Shown here one piece after another: positions 11,711 through 23,515 of a stretch of DNA of 64,000 nucleotides. Both the position numbers and the translations under genes were made by a program. Under the pieces are notes generated by a model. The model worked only from the letters and a program-made list of their open reading frames with translations, was not told the origin of the DNA and did no database searches. Source of the DNA: Phoronis australis (taxonomy: Eukaryota > Phoronida > Phoronidae); assembly GCA_002633005.1 (NCBI GenBank), contig NMRA01000155.1, forward strand, positions 62,001-126,000. The letters are read 5' to 3'. Position 1 is the stretch's first letter; every line of letters begins with the position of its first letter.

Positions 11711-12534
11711 AGCGTGTACTTCACTCGGTAATCTCACGAGCTGTTTGTAGCCCACTTTTTTGCCTTTGGTGGCCTGATTCAATCTGCTTGCGGTGAGTTA
11801 AGTTAACGTTGAAATGGCAAAAAGACCATTTCGCACGAAGTGGCAATTATGATAATATTTTAAGCGATTATTGCAGTTAAGGTCCATAGTAGATTGCGAA
11901 CAGTATCCGGTTTGCCAAACCGTAATTAACCCTTGACTAAAATCACTGGTCAAATCAATTCAATTCATCGTAATAAAACAACGGAATGAATAGCACTAAA
12001 AATACTTGTACATGGTGTTGGCAGATAATAAGGTAATGGCCTTGCAAAGTAATGTCTCTTACATGACCTGGAATGTGTTGCGACAAGACTGGTTAATAAC
12101 ACCGAGTGTGTAATTTTTTGATATTACATGGGCAAATCACAAAGTAGTGCAAAGTGGAAATGTATACGCCTAACATTTTATCGTCTGCAAAACACTAAAA
12201 CAACCAAACGCGCGACAACCAAACAACGTCGGAATTCCGAGAAGGTGCCAAGGTTATGATTGACAAATTCGGTGTCGCAACTGAATGTACTCCCGGTCGG
12301 AAGGACATGCAAACAACTTCTTAAAAGGACCCATGTTCGGCGGAAATTCCATATCCACATTCATTCAAATGGAGACGTGGTCCAACTCAAGAAACGCGGC
12401 GAGACTGGCTAGCTGTGCTGTGTCAAGGTCAATTCATAGTGATCACGCGCGGGAAAGCCTTGCTGACTGTTATTTATCAATATTTTTTAAGTTTTAATAT
12501 TACAACTTAAAAGATTATTTATTAGATTCTAAAT

Positions 12535-15500
12535 CAGCCCGGCCAACCCGCGATCGAGAACGCCCGGAAGGCGATCGAGAACGAGACTTTGCACCAAAAA
12601 TTGCAGACGACAGTCATGTACCCGGGGAGTTTAAGTGTCATTTTCTGCTTAAATAGAGGCCACTTTGGTACGAATGTTACACACAGAAAAGCGTCAGAGT
12701 GTAACCTTTGTTGTGAATCTGAAATAATACTTGGCTTTTGCTTATTTTTTAAAATACAGAGCTCAGAAAGCAATGGCTTTCGGTAAAATGCCTTGCGCCT
12801 CGTAAAATCGACAATTTCTACTTGTCATTAGCAATTCCAGGGTTCTTAAGAAGAGACGTGTGACGTTTATAGTTTAATCGTCCCTGGTGACACCTTTGTC
12901 AGTTATGACTTGTGAAACAATTTGAGATATTTACCAATATTGTGTGAGAGGGCGATCGGAAACGATGTCGTTAATTCTCTATGGCGATCGTGAACGCAAA
13001 ACAGCGATCGTGAACGTACATTTTTTCTCTGCATAGGCATGAATAGTCGTTCAAAATACGGTATTATGTCAATAATTTTAGAATAATACGGAGCCTGAAT
13101 TAGTTGATGGGTTAATTATTAATTACATTTCATTTCTTCATTATTTCTAAGTGACACTTAGGCTAACAAATATAACTGAATACGTTTGATTTTTTTCAGT
13201 TGAACTGTAGCCACACGACGAGTCCTTCAGGGTGTTAACGTCCACGCCTTCAAGAATGAGTACTGACTGCTGCATGTCACAACGGAGTGTGTGTGTATGT
13301 TCTGGAGCCTCGTTCAGGAACTAAGAAATCGACTTAGTATGACCACATAGGACTAAAACACAGTGACACCACAGCAAAGCAAGACCTTTACCAGCCCTGT
13401 GATTGACGCGTTCATGCGTCAAGAATTTTTTACCAATATAGTAAAACACAGCATGAAGCATCGTGCTCAGGCCCGGTCTCCAATCTCCGTACTCAGGTCG
13501 ATTCAGTGCCCTGTCTGTGATCAACGTTTCATGGAAAGAGTAATCCTGATGCAACACTGCGTCACAGCACGAAGACACTCCTTTTTGTAGTGAATGTGGC
13601 ATGCCATGCAAACAGTATGCCTCCTACTACAGGCATAGCAAGCAGAAACGACATGAATGAAATCATTAAGTCCAGTGCTGAAGGTTGTTAGGTCACTATA
13701 GTTTATTCAGATTTACTATACAAAGTCTGTGGTTGGTAGTTGACTGATCTGATAGTATTTTGACGTTTTGTTTTGAACCTTTTTTCCTCACGTTTCTTTC
13801 TATATTTGTGTTATTTCAAAAGGATCTTTAACAGAACCAGTACATTTTTGTAGTATTTAGGTAGATTTGAATGGCCATACTAAGTGTCATTGGGCAATAC
13901 TTACATACAATTGTTCTGACCAATGAGTATTTTAAATGAAAATATATGTCTATGATTATTTTAGAAATTGCTTTCATAATGTAGTTGATTTCCTGTGAGA
14001 GACAGTTATACTATCAACCATTCCTAAATACATTGTCTATGATTCAGTGATGATTTAGTCTAATACATTCCAAAAGTAATTCGTTGGAAATGTTCAATGG
14101 ATTTGTTTAGTTGATTTCCCTATAAATAAAATTAAATATTTTTGTAAAACCATTTTTGAGGTACGTGTGATAAAAGATTAATATTATAATAGAAATGCTA
14201 TAATATTGTTGATTTCCTGTGTAAATCACTACAGTGTGTAGTTGAAGTGACGTTAAAGACATCATGTTGACTACGTTTTGAGAAAATCACAATGTAGTAT
14301 GTGTATTATAACTCTTTTTCAATGTCACATTAAACTCGAGATCATGAACTGATGATGCAGGTGAACTTAGGACCAATACTACAAAACAGAAGAGTCGAAC
14401 ACAACGTACAGGCATTCAAGCCACACGGTGCCACAAGTCAATCTGTTCATCTCTGTATCGATGTTATCAGTAAAACATCAAGTAAAATCCCACCCGTTTT
14501 ATCAGCACACCAGTTTACACAACTTCTGGCCAATTTTTTTATCCCAGACGTCTATGAGTGAGAATCTTTGAATCATCTTGTGAAGTGTTGCCGCACTCCC
14601 CTCTTTCCATATGGGAAAGCTCATCATCGTTCTTTGACTTTACTGGCTATATGTTATTTTTGTCCTTTTGCTGACACAATTTTTCAAGAAGATTCTTCAT
14701 TCGCTTTTATCTCGGTGCTGCAACAACTTGTTTACCCCTGGCTGACAGGCCACATGGAACAACTTCTGGGTGAGTCTTCAGTTTAGAAACCCTTGTTCCC
14801 AGTGGTTTGGTATAAAAGTAGATGCCTGGCCTGTACTTTTCAAAACTCTGGTCGGGTGTACCTTCACGTCGTGGGTAACATGTTCGTTGAAGCTCGCCTC
14901 ACATTAACAGTGAACTTGTTTCCTGAAATGAGAATAAATTCGTTTGAGAAACTAAAATTATGCTTCATATACATGTAGTGCTCATGGCAAGTTAATGGAA
15001 ATATGCTATGTTGTTGTTCAGTTTTGATACGAAAGTAACACAGTAACGACACAAAATGTGATTTATTCATTGCACCACACTTATTTATCTTTTTCACGTT
15101 TTATAAGAAAATTATTACTGTTCGACACACCACAATGCGTTCCTGATCGCACAAACAAACACAAATTTGCGTTACCGATCGCTTATTGTTGCGTTCTCGA
15201 TCGCATCTTTTAACAGAAAAGCGTCAAAAAATCAGAGATCCTGACTAAACTATAAAAACAAGCGTTGCGTTATACTTTCACACGTCATTTCTTCATAACT
15301 CCATGGTCAATTTATTGATTTAGTGCCAAAAATAACGGCAATTTGCAAATCACCTTCGGCTTAAGCGATGCCTCGGTCAACGTAACTGTTCTCCTATAAT
15401 TGGGAGAGACATTAGCCTGAACCTCTACCTGCCCTTCCTAAGTGTGTTTCGCCTTGAAGTTATCTCTCTGTTTTCACATTGGAAGTAAAAACAACGAAAA

Positions 15501-15598
15501 TTCATCAAATTTACTCACCTTGCCTGGCTTCGCTTCTCGCACCAAATTTCGTTCTCGATCGCTTTCCGGACGTTCTCGATCGCGGGTTGGCTGGGGTG
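12535..15598. mobile_element. 3.06 kb DNA transposon with GCGATCGAGAAC terminal repeats
   Basis: The two ends are inverted repeats of about 55 bp. The left end has GGCCAACCCGCGATCGAGAA and a second GCGATCGAGAACGA block; the right end is its reverse complement with few mismatches. The outermost bases are CAG...TG, flanked by the direct repeat TAAAT (12530-12534 and 15599-15603), a likely 5-bp target-site duplication. Further gcgatcg-gaac words lie just inside each end (12952-13017 and 15139-15205), like subterminal transposase-binding repeats. The interior shows only a broken C2H2 zinc-finger remnant, so the copy is not autonomous. I do not recognise the superfamily. A 5-bp duplication is compatible with Transib-like elements but the ends do not match that family's consensus. 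Confidence 0.7.
13363..13662 (+). pseudogene. Broken two-finger C2H2 zinc-finger ORF inside the transposon
   Basis: The frame 13363-13590 ends in a finger with the spacing C-x2-C-x12-H-x6-H (CPVC...QHCVTARRH). Directly after the stop, one base out of frame, a second finger follows with C-x2-C-x12-H-x5-H (CSEC...YRHSKQKRH) and then a stop near 13660. The shift falls at the T-run near 13582. Two fingers in tandem across a one-base shift suggest decay of a zinc-finger protein once carried by the element. No catalytic domain is visible. Confidence 0.45.
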
Positions 15599-16857
15599 TA
15601 AATTGAATATTTGCTACGAAAGCTGAATGCAAGTTACAACTGTTAAGCCGGCTTAAGATAAACCTATTAACAAAAAGTAACTGAATTGTTTTACATTGCG
15701 CAAGCGTATTTTTACAAAAGTTGCGTCGTGAGGTTGGAAGTTGTAGACATGTCGAGTTTTTCAGCAAAAAAAGATCGTTTTTACTGTTCACTTGAGAAAA
15801 CAAATCCTACACTTGTCTCACTTTGATGACATGGGCAAACCTCTTGGAAATTTCGTCAAAATCCCGAGGCCTGCAGACAATATTTCCAAGAGGTTTTGCC
15901 CTTGTCAAACGTGAGACTCGTGTAGGATTCTCTATATACATATGCGTTAATTGATCACACTGAAACTGCGTAACTAACACCACAAAAGATTCATTTGAAA
16001 CGATTTTTACTCTGAAAATATTTAACTAAGCCCGGTGGAAATGAAAACGCCATGCGTTAACTACATGAACTCCCTGCACGCTTACTTTTTAATTTCGTAC
16101 AAACTATTGTACTTTAAATATACTAAACTTTACATCTTGCAATAGTTAGTTATTGAATGCGTTTTTGCCTTTGATATTGATACAATCTGTCTTACCTGAA
16201 ATATTTGAATAACAACTATGAAATCGGTGAGAGAACAGCTGTAGGCCTACTGTTACGAATCCAAGTTGTACTCGACAGTTGGCTGGACCGGCGATCTCCT
16301 TAATAAGCCAATAAACTTAAGAGGGATACGATTTCCATTCCCGCTTATCTATGTTTTCAGAGTTTTGTACTTGTCAAGGGTAACGTAAAAAATATGTTCT
16401 ATTTTTCTCGGACTGCAGTTTTGATAGCTGTCGGGTTGTCAGAGTTACCGTCAAGGGCAACGGAATGCACCGATCACGTGCCGACAATCACGCCACTGGA
16501 GATTGCTTATTTAACTCTCTAGGGTGATAAAACCAACCACAAACAGTATTACTAAATATCCTAACCAATCGGTTGGGAGTTAACCAACAGAAGGTCCGAA
16601 TGCAGCCTGTTCTATCCCACCAGAGTCAAGAGTCTGGCCAGTTGCACTCAGGTCCCGCGCTGTGCTCTCTCATTCAGAGGGCAGAAATTGAATTCTCGCC
16701 GCAAAGTGTATAGTTCCCCGGTCACCTCTTGGATTACCGGCGGGCAAGAGCGTTTGTGAAGTCGCGAGTTGCTTTAATGTTTTTCTGACAACCCGGCCTT
16801 AAGGTCTTCAGACCTACCATGCTGTGATATTAAAACATTAACTTTACTGGCAGAGAA
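15599..16857. other. Gene-free spacer with short hairpin
   Basis: No gene seen. The only structure is the inverted repeat at 15802-15929. Confidence 0.5.
15802..15929. repeat. 128-bp imperfect hairpin
   Basis: Left arm starts AATCCTACACTTGTCTCAC and carries GGGCAAACCTCTTGGAAA. The right arm is the matching complement (TTTCCAAGAGG, GTGAGACTCGTGTAGGATT) across a loop of about 30 bp. Probably a small foldback MITE. Confidence 0.65.
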
Positions 16858-18275
16858 ATAGGGCTAGGGGTAACAAACTGTGTTTTCCCAATAAACAGGT
16901 TCAAAATTAAGCAAATGTGATTAGATCGTAGCCATCTCACTTACAGTAAATCTCAAAATGCCCGGTCAATCCAGCTGGCGTCAAATTCCTATGAAATTGG
17001 GAGATTTCGGTTGTGGTTCGAAAAACCTATTAAGCGCCACCAAAAGTCAACGAGCCTATCGATGTTCTTTGCTTTAGAAAGTAACAGTTTTCAAACAACT
17101 TTGCTGTCGAATTTCAATCTGTCACAGTGCAACGCGTGTGCATGAGTTTGCATGCTATTTGTCACACGGAGGAAAGCTGTTTACGCACTTAACGCATTTT
17201 TTCTCGAATTGCTTGAATGAAATTTTGTCAAATGTGTCAGCTCGAATTTATAGATGTGTCCCTGTGGGCTTTCCATTGTTTTGTTTTTTTTGAGTCTTAC
17301 TTTTTTAACATCAATTGTTCCTTATTATCGTCAAATATGTACCCCGTGGAATTTCAAATCCAGACGAAAGGAGTTTCCAGGATCAGGTAACAAGTTTGTT
17401 CTTGCAATCTTTTGCTGGCGCTAACAGGTTAGAAACCAATCCGGCATTGCAGTAAACACACTGTCCTTGTTGAGCACAGCAGACAAAATGGCATCGTATT
17501 TTTTACGAAAAATTCAATTTCGGAAGCCAATTTGATAGAGAAATCAACCGTTTTAGTCTCATTAGTTATATCACAAACAATACCGTGCTTGCTGATAGTA
17601 CAGAAATAATCTATTTTTGAAGTTGGCGCAAATCTAAGCAAGATTTTAAATCTCAATCTCCTAGTTTTCAAAACGCAGGCCTACCCTACATCAGCAGCGG
17701 TCAAGACGTTTCTCACAATACCGTTAAAGTTGAACCTAGGAACCTCTTTAAAATGCTTTTGAAACAGTACACGCTTCCCATATTACGGGAAGCTCGATGA
17801 AAACATTGAACCATTAATGAGGTGATTTTAAAATCTTTGAGGACCATGATGTATTAGAAAGTTTGCTAAGCCCTTTTAAATAAATTCAATAGTAATAACA
17901 ACAGCAACAATAAAATAATAATAATGATAATAATAATAATTATTATAACAGTAATAATGATAATGGTTAACCAAATTCATGCCATATCAGCCCGGAGGAT
18001 ATACCTATAGAAGAGGTAGAAGAAAAGTGCCGCCTAAAAGGGTGCTTTTTCACAGACGGCAAAAACCTTGTCCAAAATGGCGCCATTTTTTATAAATACT
18101 ATCTAAAAGCGTGCCTTTTCTGAACTTCTGGAACAGAACTGTGCAAAATGATGAATTACAAAATTTCTGCGAGCATTTGTCCGGACCGGTCTACCAAGGA
18201 TTTTCGAAAGGTGCTTTAAATATGTTTAACTGCGCTAACCACAAGCACACCACATGTACAGTAGATTACATGTAC
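16858..18275. repeat. Direct duplication, copy 1 (1.42 kb)
   Basis: Nearly identical to 18277-20264 from GGGGTAACAAACTGTG to the TACATGTAC before the single N at 18276. It includes the ATAATAATGATAATAAT microsatellite at about 17880-17965 and a short open frame (MPFLNFWNR...) repeated word for word in copy 2. Differences are few SNPs, short indels and one insertion in copy 2. No coding function recognised. Confidence 0.85.
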
Positions 18276-18276
18276 N
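18276..18276. other. Single N at duplication junction
   Basis: The ambiguous base sits exactly between the end of copy 1 and the start of copy 2, suggesting a contig join rather than an ordinary low-quality base. Confidence 0.9.
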
Positions 18277-20264
18277 ATAGGACAAGGGGTAACAAACTGT
18301 GTTTTCCCAATAAACAGGTTCAAAATTAAGCAAATGTGATTAGATCGTAACCAACACACTTACAGTAAATCTCAAAATGCCCGGTCAATCCCGCTGGCGC
18401 CAAATTCCTATGAAGTTGGGAGAACTCGGTTGTGGTTCGAAAAACCTATTCAGCGCCACCAAAAGTCAACGAGCCTATCGATGTTCTTTGCTTTAGAAAG
18501 TAACAGTTTTCAAACAACTTTGCTGCCGAATTTCAATCTATCTGTCACAGTGCAACGCGTGTGCACAACCAAGACACCAGGCGTTGGCAAAACATAACGA
18601 GGTACAGCAGTCAGGTGGGAAGTGGGATTTCTATTGAAAGTGACGTGTGCAGTACAGTGTATACGCAAGTTTGTTGTTAAGTTTGCCCTTGACGTCACTA
18701 TTCAGTCCTGTTTATTGGCACCAGGACATGTTCAGTTTTTATTATCAGCAATAACAAAACACGTTCCGCATTGGTTGCTTACATAGTCTAGCATCTTGCT
18801 ACTGTCCTGCTCCGTTGTTATGCCATCCAAGCATACAACACTGGGCCTATACTTCTTGTGCGTATTGTTTGAGAGTTGCGATGAGTGCAAAAGCACTGAT
18901 ACACCGTAAAATGTAACAATTTCGTAAAATGTATTGTTACATTTTTGATATAACAACTGTTACATTCTGTTACATTTTGCGTTGCTAGGCATCTCCTAAA
19001 ATATAACAAGTTGCTACGTTTCATGTCGTTATTACATTTGACATCGAATGCAAATGCGAGAAATGCACTGTACCATTGTTACATTTTGCGAAAGTGACGT
19101 CATTTTTCATGATTTTGCATGCAATTTGTCACACGGAGGAAAGCGGTTTACGCACTTAACGCATTTTTTCTCGAATTGTGTGAATGAAATTCTGTCAAAT
19201 GTGTCAGCTCGAATTTATAGATGTGTCCCTGTGGGCTTTCGATTGTTTTTTTTTTAGTCTTACTTTTTTAACATCAATAGTTCCGTATTATCGTCAAAAA
19301 TGTACCCCCGTGGAATTTCAACTACAGACGAAAGGAGTTTCCAGGATCAGGTAACAAGTTTGTTTTGGTTAAAGCTTTCTTTTAGTGTTGGCGCTCACAG
19401 GTTAGAAACCAAACCGGCATTTCAGTAAACACGCTGTCCTTGTTGAGCACAGCAGACAAAATGGCATCGTATTTTGGCTTATATTTGTCGTATTTTTCAC
19501 AAAAAAAATTCAATTTCGGAAGCCAATTTGATAGAGAAATCAACCGTTTTAGTCTCATTAGTTATATCACAAACAATACCGTGCTTGCTGATAGTACAGA
19601 AATAATCCATTTTTGAAGTTGGCGCAAATCTAAACAAGATTTTAAATCTCCTAGTTTTCAAAACGCAGGCCTACCCTACATCAGCAGCGGTCAAGACGTT
19701 TCTCACAATACCGTTAAAGTTGAACCTAGGAACCTCTTTAAAATGCTTTTGAAACAGTACACGCTTCCCATATTACGGGAAGCTCGATGAAAACATTGAA
19801 CCATTAATGAGATGATTTTAAAATCTTTGAGGACCGTGATGTATTAGAAAGTTTGCTAAGCCCTTTTAAATAAATTCAATAGTAATAACAACAGCAACAA
19901 TAAAATAATAATAATGATAATAATAATAATTATTATAACAGTAATAATGATAATGGTTAACCAAATTCATGCCATATCAGCCCGGAGGATATACCTATAG
20001 AAGAGGTAGAAGAAAAGTGCCGCCTAAAAGGGTGCTTTTTCACAGACGGCAAAAACCTTGTCCAAAATGGCGCCATTTTTTATAAATACTATCTAAAAGC
20101 GTGCCTTTTCTGAACTTCTGGAACAGAACTGTGCAAAATGATGAATTACAAAATTTCTGCGAGCATTTGTCCGGACCGGTCTACCAAGGATTTTCGAAAG
20201 GTGCTTTAAATATGTTTAACTGCGCTAACCACAAGCACACCACATGTACAGTAGATTACATGTA
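18277..20264. repeat. Direct duplication, copy 2 (1.99 kb, with insertion)
   Basis: Second copy of 16858-18275. It carries an extra block of about 544 bp (18564-19107) plus a few short insertions. The sequence after the final TACATGTAC continues into unique DNA, whereas copy 1 stops at the N. Confidence 0.85.
18564..19107. other. ~544 bp insertion specific to duplicate copy 2
   Basis: Absent from copy 1, where the flanks (CGCGTGTG and CATGA.TTTGCATGC) are contiguous. It contains TGACGTCA-like words and a cluster of GTTACATTTT/AAAATGTAAC words in both orientations (about 18905-19090). No ORF or terminal repeats are convincing. It could be an insertion in one copy or a deletion in the other. 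Confidence 0.65.
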
Positions 20265-20293
20265 CTGTACATGCAGAGTGCATTCTACGTGAA

Positions 20294-20494
20294 TGACGTC
20301 ATCCGATCCAACAGATGTACGGATCACATGTACAGTACATTCTATGTGAAAGACGTCACAGGGACGACGCAGCACTGAAATAAGTGGGAGGCTATATATA
20401 CCCCCAGCCCCCTGTGGTGCGCCACCAAGGTGACCATGCCTTATGGGCGGCGCAGCACTGAAATAAGTGCGGGTAGCCCCATGTGGTGCGCCAC
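20294..20494. promoter_or_regulatory. CRE-like and TATA-like motifs with an 83-bp near-tandem repeat
   Basis: TGACGTCA at 20294-20301 and GACGTCAC at 20352-20359 are followed by TATATATA at 20393-20400. The block CGCAGCACTGAAATAAGTG with a downstream GTGGTGCGCCACC occurs twice (from 20368 and from 20451). No transcript can be identified, so promoter activity is conjecture. Confidence 0.25.
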
Positions 20495-20797
20495 CCATGC
20501 GTCACCGGATCCAAAGAAGAGCTTTAAGTGGAACTCTTGCACGCTAATTTCTTATCTCTGTGATTAAATGGTCAAATTAGTTAGAAACACGATATATAGT
20601 GACAATGTCAATATGAAGTAGGTTGAAAATTGTCAAATGTTTTTTAATAACGTGTTTTGTCACCTACATATGTATTTGCGGATTTTTTTTTGTTTTCACC
20701 TTTGCAAGTTGTCAGTTAGTACAGCTCCACTTGTAGATGATGTTCAAATAACAATGTCGTTTAGTTCATACCATACATTAGCATACACTGTAGTTAG

Positions 20798-21117
20798 CAG
20801 GGGCGGATCCAGGATTTTGAGTTAGAGGGGCCAGGGCACAAGAGTAACCAGAATTTCGCCACACGCGCGCGCCCAGCCTACAATGTAGGGATACAGGGGT
20901 CTCGAATGTTTGGGTTTGTGGACCTTATTACTAAAAAAGAAAAGATTGAAACGGGGTTTGTTCAAGGCCTATGCATTATGAATTCGCACCCCGAACCCCC
21001 TGTGTGCGCGCATGTGCTACTCAGCACTTCGTACCCCTAACTCCCAACTGGTATCTGGAAGAACTTTAGGGGGGCCATGGCCCCCTTTGTCCCCCCCCCC
21101 CCCTAAATTTGTCACTG
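20798..21117. mobile_element. hAT-type MITE
   Basis: Left end CAGGGGCGGATCCAGGATTT. The right end, read in reverse, is CAGTGACAAATTTAGGGGGG, a related hAT-style terminus. GTTAG flanks both ends. The interior has C and G homopolymers and CGCGCGCGCCC and GTGTGCGCGCATG words. Non-coding. A fragment of the same terminus (AATCCTGAATCCGCCCCTG) lies at about 38821-38839. Confidence 0.55.
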
Positions 21118-23329
21118 GTTAGGAGCATACAAATACCGTCTTTAAGAAGCCTGGGACGCAAAGATTGGACTGAATTGCAACATTCAAATTGGTTCTCTGC
21201 CACTGAAAAAGAATTCAAACTGGTCACTAGTTATTTTTACAGTTTCTTCGTGAAGATTTTGAATTTCTGTTGATAACAAAGCATTTTTCTTTTAGTTTCA
21301 AATTTCAAAAAACAATTTGTCAACTGATCGTCACCGTCGTCGATTTATCCCCTACAAGACAAAGCACGTCTCCTTATCTGGTATTGCAAGACATAAACGA
21401 AGCACAATTCCCTTATATGAAAAGTTTGAACTAAGACTTTTGGTGTAAACCAAAGAAATGCTACTTCAAGCAACAGCCACAGTCTATTTGTCGAAGTGAC
21501 TGTGAGCGCATGCGCCCACTTATCATAAGTGGGAGGGAGATTAGAAATTATGTGTTGACTATAGAATTTTTCCTTCTCGCGAAATCCAAAAATTGTGACT
21601 TTTGGGAGTTGTTCTAGGCATTTCTTGCAGGTGAAAGTGAATAACTCTGTAGTAGACGTTGCGAGATGCTACAGCTCGTCAGGAATACGTGTAGTTTATA
21701 ATATATTTTGGTGAGCTTTCGCGTTCCATACCTCTTGTTGGTGGCTTCTATTTTAACCTATCGTCCGTCAAAAGATACCTTTCATTTCGGTCACATATCA
21801 CGCCAAGAATTAGACGATGACGCTTGGCTTACATCAAAATCCAACTGCTGCATGGTGGTTTGGTAATTGGCCCAATTATGTTGCACACCCGGCAGAATTA
21901 ATGACGAATGTATCATTGCAACAATAAACAAACGTTTTAGGTGGTAAAAGTCGGCATTTTTGTCCAATTTTCAAAATTCACAAACCTAACCATGTGAAGT
22001 ATTCAAGTGTGCAATTAAAAAACTTTTGTCCCTCCAATGTGTTTATTATGATGGGTCTGGTTATGTAGATAACGATAAATCAGCAGCCTGAGGCTATTTT
22101 CTTAACCACATTAGGCACGGTCTTTGATCAAAATCGGCAGAGTAGTACGCAAACCGATCGAGTTTCCCCAATTTCAATCGGTAAGACTGTTAACTTGAGA
22201 TTCTTTTCATACTTTTTCAAATTGTAGGTTATTGCTCAGTTTGGAAAAAATTGCAGTTGTGTATTGCTCAACTTATCATGGAGGGGGGTAATTTTTATGT
22301 GCCCTGCATAATGGTCTCAAGAAAATAACGACTGTCAGTTCTTCCAGTTTTACACTGTCTGTCGTCTAAAAAACGAACAAGTGGAGACCAGATTCATAGC
22401 AGCCAGTGTTCTAAATCTAAAATTAAACGATTTTATGACCTGGAGAAAGGAATCGCTACTTGGAAAATGTTTGCACTTTGCTCTTGGAAGTTGACGGATT
22501 ATCGAATCTCGATTGCCCGAAGCCGCAGCTAGAAACACACGTCAACTTGTAGGATGCAGGGTGAAAGCGCATGCGTGAGTATCTTCCGCGTCAAACAATT
22601 AAAATGATATCGTAACAACACAACGAATTTTGTTGTTTTAGGGATGACGGATCATGGCAATAGATGACGCAATTTGCCCGGAAATAAGAATGACGTCACA
22701 TTGGGTCCAAAATATCCTAATGACTTCAAAATGACGTCAAGCTAAATTATACATTCCTGTAGCGGCCCTGATCAAAGGTAATCAGTTGAAGAAGACTATT
22801 CCATCCTAAGACTTTTGGCCGTAAAATCGATAATGTACCTCTACTAGAAACCTTATCTATTCGGCATTTTGGACCTTAGGCCGTGGGCGCCGTAGAGTAG
22901 ACCACAGAAGCCTTATGCATGTAAAACAGTATCAGGTTTGGCCACTGCCATTCCCAAAAATGAAACGACAAAACTTTTCACATGTATAGTGCACTACCAC
23001 CAGACCTTACACTTGAATCTCAGTTAGCATCATCAGTGACTATACGAAACATGACAAATGGTTCCACTGCACGCTAACATAACCTGTAAAGACCTACATG
23101 TACATGTAAGTCCTATGGCAAGAATAACCTGTTGACAGAAGTTCATCAGTCTGGCATTGTAGGCCTACAGTATGAATGTTATCGAGAACGTTTTGCCGTT
23201 TTACTACTGTACACTTGAACCTTCCGTGACCATTTTGGGTGACATTTTTGTTTTCATCATTTTGAATTTCATAATACCCCGCATTCCTATTTAGCCTAGT
23301 CATATTGGCACGACGTTTCTGTCGGTCAT

Positions 23330-23515
23330 GTCACCTGCCAGTGATCTTTAAGTGTGTTTTTATAACCAGGACGCGCACGGGTGCATCTGTATTGTACACT
23401 CACGTTGGTCAATGACGAGCACTTTTTTCTTGGCGCAGCTGAGATTGAACCAGGGACCTTTAGATTGACAGCCCAGAACTCGGCAGTACACCGCCGAGTC
23501 ATCCAATTGAGTACT
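23330..23515 (-). repeat. tRNA-derived SINE, second family
   Basis: On the minus strand the head has an A-box-like CTCAATTGGATGACTCGG, a hairpin (ACTCGGCGG...CCGCCGAGT when folded) and a B-box-like CCTGGTTCAATCTC, followed by a body of about 100 bp. Arm pairing is too poor for a working tRNA. Ends are approximate. Confidence 0.45.

Larger units (their letters stand above)
7571..12534. other. Intergenic and repeat DNA upstream of the GPCR gene
   Basis: No gene recognised. Contents are a perfect 14-bp stem-loop at 7947-7979, a cluster of TACATGTA-type words at about 8240-8325, a GACAA/TTGTCGC-rich stretch at 8970-9240, an inverted-repeat-family copy at 9541-9835, and two copies of the CATGCGCGCACCC MITE (10231-10492 and 11482-11710). 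The non-coding first exon of the GPCR gene probably lies here but was not found. Confidence 0.5.

Noticed and set aside
14352-14786. Two short plus-strand frames inside the 3 kb transposon as transposase remnants
   Set aside because: No catalytic motif or domain visible; not enough to call.
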